Counted from the stretch's first letter, positions 1 through 6,239 are shown. The stretch is 10,634 nucleotides of DNA from an uncultured bacterium (GCA_905215115.1 CAJMOP010000066.1:1-10634), one strand, 5' to 3'. The notes: generated by a model not told the origin, from the sequence alone. Numbers and translations are program-made.

Positions 1-6
1 GCGGCC

Positions 7-106
7 GGCAGCTGCGGCGCGTTGCGCCTGCTGCCTGCGGGGACTTTGGGGTCGTGCGGCAGCTGGGGCGCTGTCGCGCCTGCTGCCTTGGGTGACTTTG
101 GGGTCG
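7..106. repeat. Tandem pair of imperfect ~51-bp hairpin units
   Basis: Two adjacent units share the same fold. In the first, GGCAGC (7-12) pairs with GCTGCC (30-35) and an inner GGCGC (16-20) pairs with GCGCC (24-28). In the second, GGCAGC (58-63) pairs with GCTGCC (82-87) and GGCGC (67-71) with GCGCC (76-80). The tip loop differs (GTT versus TGTC) while both stems are kept. Each hairpin is followed by the identical 13-mer GACTTTGGGGTCG (42-54 and 94-106). The frame starting at base 1 stays open to a TGA at 151-153, so this could be the end of an upstream gene. However, a 1-bp indel between the units breaks any protein repeat, which favours non-coding DNA. The window edge hides whether more units lie upstream. 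Confidence 0.6.
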
Positions 107-132
107 ATTGGGGTTGTCTGCACAATTCGCGG

Positions 133-138
133 TATTAT
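133..138 (+). promoter_or_regulatory. Candidate -10 element for ogt
   Basis: TATTAT lies 28 bp before the GTG start in an otherwise GC-rich stretch. No -35 at a good spacing is clear: TTGGGG at 108-113 would give 19 bp and TTGTCT at 114-119 only 13 bp. It is proposed on the -10 alone. Confidence 0.3.
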
Positions 139-152
139 GTTGCGGAGTTTTG

Positions 153-159
153 AAAGGAG
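153..159 (+). promoter_or_regulatory. Ribosome binding site fixing the ogt GTG start
   Basis: AAAGGAG ends 6 nt before the GTG at 166. This near-perfect Shine-Dalgarno sequence is what selects the non-ATG start, and there is no in-frame ATG close by. Confidence 0.75.
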
Positions 160-165
160 CCGCTG

Positions 166-744
166 GTGGTCACGACGACATTTGCTTCGCCTTTGGGCGA
201 AATCTTGCTTGCCGCTGATGGCCGCGGTCTGACGGGGCTTTGGTTTGAGGGGCAGGAGCACTTTGGTTCCACGCTTCTCCGGGAAGACTCCGAACATGTT
301 GAAGGCGCCGACGCGGTTTCCGGTACCGGTGGCATGTCGTCGGTGAGTCCGGCAAATGGTGTGGCCTCTTCGGTGCTTGAGCGTTCTTGGGCTTGGCTGA
401 ATGCTTATTTTGCGGGGCAGGAGCCTCGGTATACGCCGCCGTTGCATTTGATTGGCACGGCGTTTCAGCGTGAAGTCTGGTACGAGCTGCTTTCTATTCC
501 GCGTGGCGAGGTCGCTACGTATGGCGAGATCGCCCAGCGTGTTGCGGCTCGACATCGTGTACCGGGAAACGAGGACCCCGTTGTGTCTCCTCGTGCGGTG
601 GGGGCTGCGGTCGCTCGCAACCCTGTTTCGATTATTGTGCCGTGCCATCGCGTGGTTGCCGCCGATGGTTCGCTCAACGGATATGCCGGCGGCCTCGACC
701 GTAAGGAGTGGCTACTGCGGCTTGAGGGCGCGTACGAGGAATAG
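166..744 (+). CDS. ogt: Methylated-DNA--[protein]-cysteine S-methyltransferase (O6-alkylguanine-DNA alkyltransferase)
   Basis: This suicide repair protein moves the alkyl group from O6-alkylguanine (and O4-alkylthymine) in DNA to its own cysteine. The family's active-site motif PCHR is present at residues 159-162, with Cys160 the acceptor, inside IIVPCHRVVAADGSLNGYAGG. Upstream are the helix-turn-helix segment (GEVATYGEIAQRV, about 114-126) and the RAVGAAVARNP motif (143-153), which carries the arginine finger. The C-terminal helix is RKEWLLRLEG. At 192 residues it is slightly longer than typical Ogt proteins, with Ser/Gly-rich extra sequence at about 40-69 and a short insertion at 129-141. 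The GTG start is set by an AAAGGAG site 6 nt upstream. It is apparently monocistronic, with 228 bp to the next gene. No Ada-type regulatory domain is present. Family assignment is secure; ogt is used as the generic symbol. Confidence 0.93.
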   Translation: MVTTTFASPLGEILLAADGRGLTGLWFEGQEHFGSTLLREDSEHVEGADAVSGTGGMSSVSPANGVASSVLERSWAWLNAYFAGQEPRYTPPLHLIGTAFQREVWYELLSIPRGEVATYGEIAQRVAARHRVPGNEDPVVSPRAVGAAVARNPVSIIVPCHRVVAADGSLNGYAGGLDRKEWLLRLEGAYEE

Positions 745-972
745 CGCTCGGGCACTTTGCATAGCCAAGACGCCCTGAAAGAACGAGTCGCCGTCCTTTC
801 GCGGTCGGCATGCGTCCAAGTGCTCAGCATCTGCGCCTTAAGTTTGGCTAAGCCATATTCTGCGCATTTAAAAACGTGCAGGTTGAGCAGCTAGGGCTGC
901 GCTAAGGCAGCTGGCGGTGCGCTATCATCGGCAGTATCGAAACCTGTATAGCCGTGCGCCAAAGGAACAACT
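745..972. other. Intergenic region between ogt and the response regulator
   Basis: No gene is supported here. There is a short hairpin, GCTGC (896-900) with GCAGC (907-911), around a 6-nt loop, not followed by a T-tract. TATCAT at 923-928 could be a -10 for the two-component operon, but I see no convincing -35. No clear intrinsic terminator for ogt is visible. Confidence 0.4.
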
Positions 973-1662
973 ATGAAGCTGATGCTTGCCGAGGACGAAC
1001 CTGGCCTCTCCCGCGCCCTCACCGCGATTCTTCAACATAGCGACTACGAGGTCGACACCGCCCTCGACGGTCTGACGGCGCTCGAATATCTGCTTGCCAA
1101 CGACTATGACGCCGCAATTTTGGACATCATGATGCCCAGGATGGACGGCATCGAGGTGCTCAAGCGTACACGCGCCGCCGGTAAGCGACTGCCCATCATT
1201 ATGCTTACGGCCAAAAGCGAGGTGTCCGATAAGGTCGAGGGCTTGGACGCCGGCGCCAACGATTACCTGACTAAGCCGTTCGCCGCCAAGGAGCTACTTG
1301 CTCGCATTCGTGCCATGACGCGTGCCGCCACGGCAATTGACGCCACGACGCTCAGCGTGGGCAACGTGCGCCTCGACACGGCATCGTGCACGCTTGCGGG
1401 TCCCTTGGGTGAGGAGCACCTGGCCAATCGTGAGTTTCAGCTTATGGAGCTCTTTATGCGCAACGCCGGCACGCGTATGCCCACCGAACGTCTGATGCTC
1501 GAGGTTTGGGGCGAAGACGCGCCCGAAGGCGCCAATGTGGTGTGGGTCTACATCTCGTACCTGCGCAAAAAGCTGACGGCACTGGGTGCCGACCTGGCCA
1601 TCCGCGCGTCGCGCAACCAGGGATATTCGCTCGAGGTTGTCGAGGAAGGAGAACGGGCGTGA
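973..1662 (+). CDS. OmpR/PhoB-family two-component response regulator
   Basis: This is a cytoplasmic transcription factor switched by phosphotransfer from its partner kinase. The receiver domain (residues 1-115) has the acidic pair Glu7/Asp8, the phosphoacceptor Asp51 in ILDIMMP, the switch Thr79 in MLTA and the conserved Lys101 in LTKPF. The C-terminal winged-helix DNA-binding domain (about 125-224) shows the family features ANREFQLMELFMRNAG, the VWVYISYLRKKL recognition region and the final RNQGYSLE hairpin. Its 229 residues are normal for the family. The ATG at 973 is preceded by AAAGGA at 961-966. The stop TGA overlaps the GTG start of the kinase gene (GTGA), so the two should be translated together. 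The target genes and signal cannot be read from the sequence. The receiver and DNA-binding assignments are secure. Confidence 0.93.
   Translation: MKLMLAEDEPGLSRALTAILQHSDYEVDTALDGLTALEYLLANDYDAAILDIMMPRMDGIEVLKRTRAAGKRLPIIMLTAKSEVSDKVEGLDAGANDYLTKPFAAKELLARIRAMTRAATAIDATTLSVGNVRLDTASCTLAGPLGEEHLANREFQLMELFMRNAGTRMPTERLMLEVWGEDAPEGANVVWVYISYLRKKLTALGADLAIRASRNQGYSLEVVEEGERA
1646..1651 (+). promoter_or_regulatory. Ribosome binding site fixing the kinase GTG start
   Basis: AAGGAG lies inside the last codons of the response regulator gene and ends 7 nt before the GTG at 1659. It favours that start over the longer open frame, which reaches back to 1506, and over internal ATGs at 1686 and 1704. 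Confidence 0.7.
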
Positions 1663-3038
1663 GCGTGCGCACGTGGTGCAAGCGCATGGCGGCGAAGCTC
1701 GGCATGGGTGTGGGCTCGGGTAATCCGGGGCGCGCCGATGCTGCCAGTGCAATGGGCCGTCGCCTGCGTCGTAAGTTCATCCTCGTTGCCATGGGCGCTG
1801 TGACCGTGGTGCTCACGCTCATCATCGCTGGCATCAACATTGTCAATTATTCGCATGTTTGCAAGATGGCCGATGCACGACTGGACTATATCCTGGCAGG
1901 CAAGGATGGCATTGATGGGGAGGACGAGCCTAAGACCGGTCCCGGTCAGGATGCGGTTGCCGGCAAGGTTGCTACCGGTAACCGGGCGGCCGTTCGCGAT
2001 GTGCATTTTGAAGGCATGACGGCGGAGTCTCCCTTCGACACGCGCTACTTTACGGTGTCGATTGCCGGCGGGCAGGTGACCGATGTCAACACGGCCCGCA
2101 TTGCCGCGGTAGGTGCCAAGCGTGCCGCCCGCATCGCTGCAGGACTATATTCCAAGGGTTGGACTTCGGGCTTTTCTGGCAACTACCGTTATACGGCTAC
2201 GGTTCAGGGCGACAAGACAACCTATGTGTTCGTGGACTGCTCGCGCGAGCTTGCAAGCTTTCATTCGTTTTTGAGCGCGAGCGTGGCGATCAGTTGCATT
2301 GGCTGGCTGGCGGTGCTGGCAATTGTGGCGGGTGCCTCGGGCGCGGTGATTCGACCGATGGTCGAGAGCTACAGCAAGCAAAAGCGCTTTATTACCGATG
2401 CGAGCCACGAGATCAAGACGCCGCTGGCTGTAATTGACGCCGCCAATGAGGTACAAGAGATCGAGAGCGGCGAAAGTGAGTGGACGCAGAGCATTCACGA
2501 GCAGGTTGCGCGGCTGACGGCGCTCACGGAACGTCTAGTGTTTTTGGCACGTATGGACGAGGGCTCGGCGGGCTTTACCATGACATCGATCGATCTTTCG
2601 GAGGCCGTGGACAAGGCTGCGGCGCCGTTTGAATCGGTGGCGGTTTCGCGCGGCAAGCGTCTGTCGACGTCGATTGCGTGCGGCGTGCGGGCCCATGCCG
2701 ATGCTGCGGCGGTGGCGCAGGTGGTTGAGCTGCTTCTGGACAACGCCACGCGCTATGCGAGCGAGGGCAGCGTGATTGAGCTGAGCCTGCGTGCCGTTTC
2801 GCGCGTTCAGGGTAAGGGCGCCACCGAGCTTGTCGTATCGAACGCCGTGGACGAGCTGCCCGAAGGCGACCTAGATCGATTGTTCGACCGCTTCTATCGT
2901 GCGGACGTGTCGCGCAGCTCCAAGACGGGCGGCTCGGGCGTGGGCCTATCCGTGGTGCGTGCCATCGCCGAAGCCCATGGCGGGAGCGCTTCTGTCTGCG
3001 GCCACGGTAACCAGATCACCTTCACCGTCCGCCTCTAA
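1659..3038 (+). CDS. Two-component sensor histidine kinase (membrane-bound, HisKA + HATPase_c)
   Basis: This is the partner kinase of the upstream regulator: 459 residues from the GTG at 1659, which overlaps the regulator stop by 4 nt. The order is a basic cytoplasmic N-terminus, TM1 (about 39-62), an extracytoplasmic sensor of about 140 residues with no domain I recognise, and TM2 (about 205-231). There is little linker before the HisKA domain. The phosphoacceptor is His250 in DASHEIKTPL. The ATP-binding domain has the N box LLDNATRY (Asn362), the F box DRLFDRFYRAD (406-416) and the G2 box TGGSGVGLSVV (423-433). The G1 box is unusual: where most relatives have DxGxG, this protein reads VVSNAVDELPEGDL (392-405), with neither that Asp nor the paired glycines. 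Some Gram-positive kinases have similarly relaxed G1 boxes, so activity is not excluded. The signal is unknown. Confidence 0.9.
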   Translation: MSVRTWCKRMAAKLGMGVGSGNPGRADAASAMGRRLRRKFILVAMGAVTVVLTLIIAGINIVNYSHVCKMADARLDYILAGKDGIDGEDEPKTGPGQDAVAGKVATGNRAAVRDVHFEGMTAESPFDTRYFTVSIAGGQVTDVNTARIAAVGAKRAARIAAGLYSKGWTSGFSGNYRYTATVQGDKTTYVFVDCSRELASFHSFLSASVAISCIGWLAVLAIVAGASGAVIRPMVESYSKQKRFITDASHEIKTPLAVIDAANEVQEIESGESEWTQSIHEQVARLTALTERLVFLARMDEGSAGFTMTSIDLSEAVDKAAAPFESVAVSRGKRLSTSIACGVRAHADAAAVAQVVELLLDNATRYASEGSVIELSLRAVSRVQGKGATELVVSNAVDELPEGDLDRLFDRFYRADVSRSSKTGGSGVGLSVVRAIAEAHGGSASVCGHGNQITFTVRL

Positions 3039-3039
3039 G

Positions 3040-3080
3040 ACCTGCCAAAAAGGGACAGGTTTATTTTGGCAGGTTTTATC
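3040..3080 (+). repeat. Palindromic dispersed repeat, copy 1 (terminator-like)
   Basis: It begins 1 nt after the kinase stop codon. ACCTGCCAAAA (3040-3050) pairs perfectly with TTTTGGCAGGT (3064-3074), leaving a 13-nt loop, AGGGACAGGTTTA. The fold is followed by TTTTAT, so it could end the two-component transcript. The full 41 bp is identical to the copy at 9761-9801, and an inverted copy sits at 6200-6239. Confidence 0.85.
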
Positions 3081-3154
3081 TGTGCAGACGGCAGCGGAGG
3101 CTGGCGGTGATCGGCGCCATGAACGCCACCGACCCAAATAAACGCACCTCTAAC

Positions 3155-3163
3155 TGCTAAAAT
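3155..3163 (+). promoter_or_regulatory. Extended -10 promoter for the AIM24-family gene
   Basis: TGCTAAAAT matches an extended -10 (TGN followed by TAAAAT) 42 bp before the ATG at 3205. No good -35 is seen, which is usual for extended -10 promoters. A transcript from here would carry a leader of about 35 nt. Confidence 0.5.
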
Positions 3164-3204
3164 ATGGACATCGTTGTTCGGCTCTCGAAGGAAAGGAGAC
3201 GGTC

Positions 3205-3879
3205 ATGCAGTACGAGATCGGCGGAGGGGCTTTCCCGGTTGTTACGTGCAACCTTAGCGACGGCGAATCCATGATCACCGAAAGCGGTGCCATGGTCTGG
3301 ATGACCCCCAACATGGAGATGTCCACCTCGGGCGGTGGTATAGGCAAGATGTTCTCTAAGGCTTTTTCGGGTGAGGCGTTGTTCCAAAACATTTGGACCG
3401 CGCACGGCGATGGCATGATTGCGTTTGGCTCTTGCTTCCCCGGCCGCATTATACCGATCGAGATTGGCCCTGGTAAGAGCTGGATTTTGCAGAAGCGTTC
3501 GTTCCTTGCCGCGGAAAGTGGTGTTGAGCTGAGCATCCACTTTAACAAGAAGGCAAAGACCGGCGTCTTTGGCGGCGAGGGTTTTATCATGCAAAAGCTC
3601 ACGGGCTCGGGTATTGCCTTTGCCGAGATCGACGGCGACCTAGTTGAGTACGAGCTTGCTGCTGGCCAGCAAATGATTGTAGATACCGGCAACGTGGCCG
3701 GCTTTGAGGAGACGGTGAGCATCGACGCGCAGATGGTCAAGGGCGTCAAAAACATCATGTTTGGCGGTGAAGGCGTGTTCAACACTGTGCTCACCGGTCC
3801 GGGGCGCATCTGGCTGCAGACAATGCCCATTTCCAATCTTGCGGCAGCAGTGGCTTCGATGACCAACAACAATAACTAA
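3205..3879 (+). CDS. AIM24 / TIGR00266 family protein (DUF124)
   Basis: This 224-residue protein belongs to a widespread bacterial family of beta-rich proteins related to mitochondrial AIM24. The biochemical role in bacteria is not established. Family features are the N-terminal GGGAFPVVTCNLSDGESMITESGAM segment described by its parts (GGGAFPVV at 6-13, GESMITESGAM at 20-30) and the Gly-rich SGGGIGKMFSKAFSGE (42-57). Two FGGEG repeats follow, at 122-126 (then FIMQKLTGSG) and 187-191 (then VFNTVLTGPGRIWLQTMP). There is no signal peptide or membrane segment, so it is probably cytoplasmic or peripheral. The start has AAAGGAG at 3192-3198, 6 nt upstream. It has its own extended -10 promoter and a strong terminator, so it is probably a single-gene unit, convergent with the transporter gene. 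The short Asn-only tail (NNNN) is a minor oddity. Confidence 0.88.
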   Translation: MQYEIGGGAFPVVTCNLSDGESMITESGAMVWMTPNMEMSTSGGGIGKMFSKAFSGEALFQNIWTAHGDGMIAFGSCFPGRIIPIEIGPGKSWILQKRSFLAAESGVELSIHFNKKAKTGVFGGEGFIMQKLTGSGIAFAEIDGDLVEYELAAGQQMIVDTGNVAGFEETVSIDAQMVKGVKNIMFGGEGVFNTVLTGPGRIWLQTMPISNLAAAVASMTNNNN

Positions 3880-3893
3880 TCGTGTATAGGATG

Positions 3894-3931
3894 ACGCGCG
3901 CGGCGGGCCCGGCCTGTCGTGCGCGTTTTTT
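3894..3931 (+). terminator. Strong intrinsic terminator after the AIM24-family gene
   Basis: A stem of about 15 bp runs from ACGCGC (3894-3899) through to 3908, pairing with 3912-3926 (ending GCGCGT), around a 3-nt loop and with three G-U pairs. It ends in a six-T run (3926-3931). The wobble pairs become mismatches in the opposite transcript and there is no T-run on that side, so it serves the + strand gene. Confidence 0.85.
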
Positions 3932-3948
3932 GGTGGCAAACGCCCTGT

Positions 3949-5208
3949 TTATCGGGTGCGGCTGTGCTCCTGCAGCGCATAGATCGACTTATCCATGTTG
4001 AACAGGTAGGCCACGACGCAGACAATAAAGAACGTCGGCAGACTGCTAAAGCCAAAGACCTCGCAGCCAATAAAGATGGGCGCGAGCAGCGTATTGGTGG
4101 CGCTGCCAAAGACGGCGGCGTATCCCAGCGCGGCGCAGAGCTCGACGGGCATGCCGAGAATCCCGGCGAGTACGACACCCAGGCTGGCTCCGATGGAGAA
4201 CAGCGGCGTCACCTCGCCACCCTGATATCCTGCGGCAAGCGTGGCGATGGTGAGTACGAATTTGAGCGCCCAGTCCCAAGGCATGATCGACGCCTCGCCG
4301 TTGTCACCCAGTGCCGCGGATATCAGGTTGGTGCCAAGGCCGCAGTATCGCCCCTGCCACAGCGCGAACAGAATCGCCGACAGCGCAAGGCCCATAACGG
4401 CAACGCGTATGTAAGGGCTGGGGAGCAGCCGCGCTGCAAGGGTCTTGGCATGGGCAAGGCACCAGGCAAAAGCTCCACCTACCATACCAAACGCGATACC
4501 CAACAACGCCAGCCGTCCAAGACCGGGGAGGTCGAGCGCATACGAGGCGGTAACGGCGACCTCAAACTTCTCGAGCCCCAGAGCGCCGGAGGTCATGCTT
4601 GCGGCGAGCGAGGCTGTAAGCGCGGGAAACAGCGCGCGGTATTCCATGCGTCCTGCGACCAGTACTTCGATCGCAAAGACCGTGGCGGCGAGGGGCGTTC
4701 GGAAGAGTCCGGCAAAGCCGGCGGCCATGCCGATAAGCAAAAACGTGTTGCCGGGTTCTCGGAAAGGTAGACGTCGGCCGATCCAATGCGAGACGGTTGC
4801 GCCGATCTGCACGGCTACGCCTTCTCGTCCCGCGCTGCCGCCAAAAAGATGCGTGGCCCACGTGCTCAGCATAATGAGCGGCACCAGACGCGGGGAGATG
4901 GCGTCCTCGCGTCCGTGACCTACGTCGAATACTAAGCTCATGCCCCGATCGGTGCCTTTGCCCCAGGTGAGGTAGGCAAATACGATGGCCAAGCCCATGA
5001 GGGCGAGGAAGGGAAGGAGCAGTACGATGTGCTCGTTACGGAAGGCGCCAATTGCCAGGAGCACACGACCAAAAAGGGCACAGATGGCGCCAACGATAAC
5101 GCCGATAGGGATTCCGACGGCGCCCATGAGCACGAGACCGCTATAGGTGTTGACCAGGCGTTTGATTCTGCTCGAAGCGCTGCTTTCTGACATTTTGCTT
5201 TCCGACAC
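3949..5208 (-). CDS. ClC-family anion transporter, probable CLC-F-type fluoride/proton antiporter
   Basis: This is an inner-membrane ClC protein of 419 residues with about ten or more hydrophobic segments. The gating glutamate is present in THLFGGSAGREGVAVQIG (Glu129 in GREGV). The chloride-selective GSGIP motif is absent; the corresponding region reads KGTDRGMSLVFDVGHG (84-99). The second pore loop reads GGEVTPLFSIGASLG (330-344) rather than the GGIFAP type. From family knowledge, this combination is what I expect of CLC-F proteins, which export fluoride in exchange for protons; I cannot run the alignment. The start is uncertain: GTG at 5208 (AAGAGAG upstream) or ATG at 5193 in the second half of a 15-nt tandem duplication. 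It is convergent with the AIM24-family gene. A hairpin followed by a T-tract lies just before the start. The ClC assignment is firm; fluoride specificity is inferred. Confidence 0.85.
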   Translation of the reverse strand: MSESKMSESSASSRIKRLVNTYSGLVLMGAVGIPIGVIVGAICALFGRVLLAIGAFRNEHIVLLLPFLALMGLAIVFAYLTWGKGTDRGMSLVFDVGHGREDAISPRLVPLIMLSTWATHLFGGSAGREGVAVQIGATVSHWIGRRLPFREPGNTFLLIGMAAGFAGLFRTPLAATVFAIEVLVAGRMEYRALFPALTASLAASMTSGALGLEKFEVAVTASYALDLPGLGRLALLGIAFGMVGGAFAWCLAHAKTLAARLLPSPYIRVAVMGLALSAILFALWQGRYCGLGTNLISAALGDNGEASIMPWDWALKFVLTIATLAAGYQGGEVTPLFSIGASLGVVLAGILGMPVELCAALGYAAVFGSATNTLLAPIFIGCEVFGFSSLPTFFIVCVVAYLFNMDKSIYALQEHSRTR

Positions 5209-5223
5209 TTGCTCTCTTGATAG

Positions 5224-5265
5224 AAAAAGAGCTGGAGTTGCGCATCGTTGAGAGGCTTTCCAGCT
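5224..5265 (-). terminator. Terminator-like hairpin in the ClC gene leader
   Basis: Read on the - strand, AGCTGGA (5265-5259) pairs with TCCAGCT (5236-5230) around a 22-nt loop. A five-T run follows one base later (5228-5224). It ends only 15 bp before the GTG start of the transporter. It is either an attenuator for that gene or the terminator of the upstream GyrI-like gene. The loop is long for an efficient intrinsic terminator. Confidence 0.45.
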
Positions 5266-5278
5266 TTAGCAAAACAAA

Positions 5279-5305
5279 CTTATAAGATGCGACGGGCCGC
5301 GTCAA
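5279..5305 (-). promoter_or_regulatory. Candidate promoter for the ClC gene
   Basis: On the - strand TTGACG (5305-5300) is followed after 15 bp by TATAAG (5284-5279). The spacing is short of the usual 17 bp. If real, transcription would start near 5272 and the leader would consist largely of the hairpin at 5265-5230. Confidence 0.35.
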
Positions 5306-5378
5306 GATAATTACCGGACGGTCTAGGAGGCGGCTGGTTGGCTGGCTTAAAACCTAGCGCGTGAAATGACGCCCCATG

Positions 5379-6017
5379 CTATTCAGCGCGCTTGATAGGA
5401 TGACGAACCACGGTCTTAAGTTTCTCCGGTGCGCATTTGCGTGGATCGGAGAGATAGATTTCGTGATGTAAACGGGTGTCTGAGAAGTCGGGAACATAGC
5501 CCAGCTCGGTCGTGTATTCATGCATAGCGTCTACGGTCGCCGGTTCGTTGTCGTAGGGCCCGGTGTGCATGCATTGAACGCAGAGACCCTCGTCAACTTT
5601 AAGCAGTTCGACGGCGGAAAAGTCCAGTTTCTTTTTGGTCGTGGCTTCCGCGACTGCCCAGTCAAAGTCATCTCGGGTGACGAAATCAGGCAGGCGGATG
5701 CACGAGATAAAGTTGAAATTGTCCTTGTGTACATAATCGATGTCGCCGCTCGGGGACTCTTGCCACCAGAAACCCTCGAGCGGCGGTACCACAAAGTCGA
5801 AATAGCCCTCGATATTCCTTGAGCCTTTCTTCGACATCTTGACGGTATAGGCGATGCCGTAAAGTAGCGGCAGGGCGTTTTGATACTCGCCACCTTCGGT
5901 ATTTGGGTCGCCCTTTCCGCGAACGGCAACGTAGCTCATAGGCGGGACTGTTACGATGCTCGGCTTGCTTGCAGGTTTGTAGAGCTCCTTGCATTCCTTC
6001 TTAAAGTCGAACGCCAT
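5379..6017 (-). CDS. Stand-alone GyrI-like domain protein
   Basis: This 212-residue soluble protein consists of a single GyrI-like (SOUL/small-molecule-binding) fold, without the MerR or AraC DNA-binding domain that often carries it. Recognisable parts are the first strand VPPMSYVAVRGKGDPN (24-39), the aromatic-rich EGFWWQ (81-86) and the second half GLCVQCMHTGPYDNEP (144-159). The family-typical C-terminal DTRLHHEIYLSDPRKCAPEKL (180-200) is described by its core HHEIYLSDPR. No signal peptide is present. Such proteins bind small ligands or, as E. coli SbmC/GyrI does, protect gyrase; the true role here is unknown. The ATG at 6017 has GAAAGG at 6031-6026, 8 nt away. A perfect LexA-like palindrome lies at 6074-6087, close to candidate -10 elements, suggesting DNA-damage control. 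It is transcribed towards the ClC gene with 170 bp between them. Confidence 0.85.
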   Translation of the reverse strand: MAFDFKKECKELYKPASKPSIVTVPPMSYVAVRGKGDPNTEGGEYQNALPLLYGIAYTVKMSKKGSRNIEGYFDFVVPPLEGFWWQESPSGDIDYVHKDNFNFISCIRLPDFVTRDDFDWAVAEATTKKKLDFSAVELLKVDEGLCVQCMHTGPYDNEPATVDAMHEYTTELGYVPDFSDTRLHHEIYLSDPRKCAPEKLKTVVRHPIKRAE

Positions 6018-6058
6018 GTTGGCCGCCTTTCTGCGTATTGGCCTGCTTAGATAGTTGA

Positions 6059-6069
6059 ATCATATCATA
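6059..6069 (-). promoter_or_regulatory. Candidate -10 elements for the GyrI-like gene
   Basis: On the - strand two overlapping TATGAT hexamers (6069-6064 and 6064-6059) lie about 45 bp before the ATG. No -35 consensus is clear. The LexA-like palindrome sits just upstream, where a -35 to -10 spacer or -35 would be. Confidence 0.4.
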
Positions 6070-6073
6070 GAAA

Positions 6074-6087
6074 CGAACAGCTGTTCG
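6074..6087. promoter_or_regulatory. LexA-like (SOS box) operator
   Basis: CGAACAGCTGTTCG is a perfect 14-bp palindrome. It fits the Gram-positive/actinobacterial LexA pattern CGAAC-N4-GTTCG, and differs from the stricter B. subtilis consensus CGAACRNRYGTTYG only at the third central base. It sits 57-70 bp upstream of the GyrI-like start and just beyond the candidate -10. It is more than 200 bp from the ABC operon start, so the GyrI-like gene is the likelier target. Confidence 0.6.
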
Positions 6088-6199
6088 AATGATTTGGCTG
6101 ACAGATTGAGATGCGTGCGTTGTGTTTGGCGGTCGGCCTGACCCCGTTGATGATTTCTCGGCCTCCCCGGCGCCCTATCTATAGCTGCCGTTTCCCCAT

Positions 6200-6239
6200 A
6201 TAAAACCTGCCAAAATAAACCTGTCCCTTTTTGGTAGGT
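6200..6239 (-). repeat. Palindromic dispersed repeat, copy 2 (inverted)
   Basis: This is the reverse complement of the copies at 3040 and 9761 over 40 bp, with one change: T at 6235 where C is expected. In + strand RNA the change leaves a G-U pair in the stem; in - strand RNA it gives an A-C mismatch. The copy lies between divergent genes, so it is not placed as a terminator for either. It ends 49 bp before the ABC ATPase start. Confidence 0.85.

Noticed and set aside
1..153. C-terminal end of an upstream + strand gene, open in frame 1 to the TGA at 151-153
   Set aside because: Other frames are also open here because of high G+C, and the hairpin units are separated by a 1-bp indel that breaks the protein repeat. 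It remains possible and is mentioned under the repeat.
896..928. Possible third copy of the 5' tandem hairpin unit near GGCAGCTGG (906-915)
   Set aside because: Only the first nine bases match; the second arm and the GACTTTGGGGTCG spacer are missing.
3150..3872. 240-codon - strand open frame over the AIM24-family gene
   Set aside because: It mirrors the + strand gene in the complementary codon register and has no recognisable motifs. The + strand gene has a promoter, ribosome site and terminator.
3919..4770. Long + strand open frame (283 codons) opposite the ClC gene
   Set aside because: It is antisense to a clear membrane transporter, its translation is low-complexity and Arg/Gly/Gln-rich, and it has no ribosome site or family features. 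It is a shadow of high-G+C codon use.
5241..5291. CGCATC (5241-5246) complementary to GATGCG (5286-5291), interleaved with the ClC leader hairpin as if forming a pseudoknot riboswitch
   Set aside because: The pairing is only 6 bp with no extension, and the distal half lies inside the spacer of the candidate promoter, so it would not be in the transcript.
5209..5380. Fluoride (crcB) riboswitch upstream of the ClC gene
   Set aside because: I looked for the conserved GGCGATG-like start and the CTGATG...CTAC-like end on the - strand and did not find them. A covariance search would settle it.
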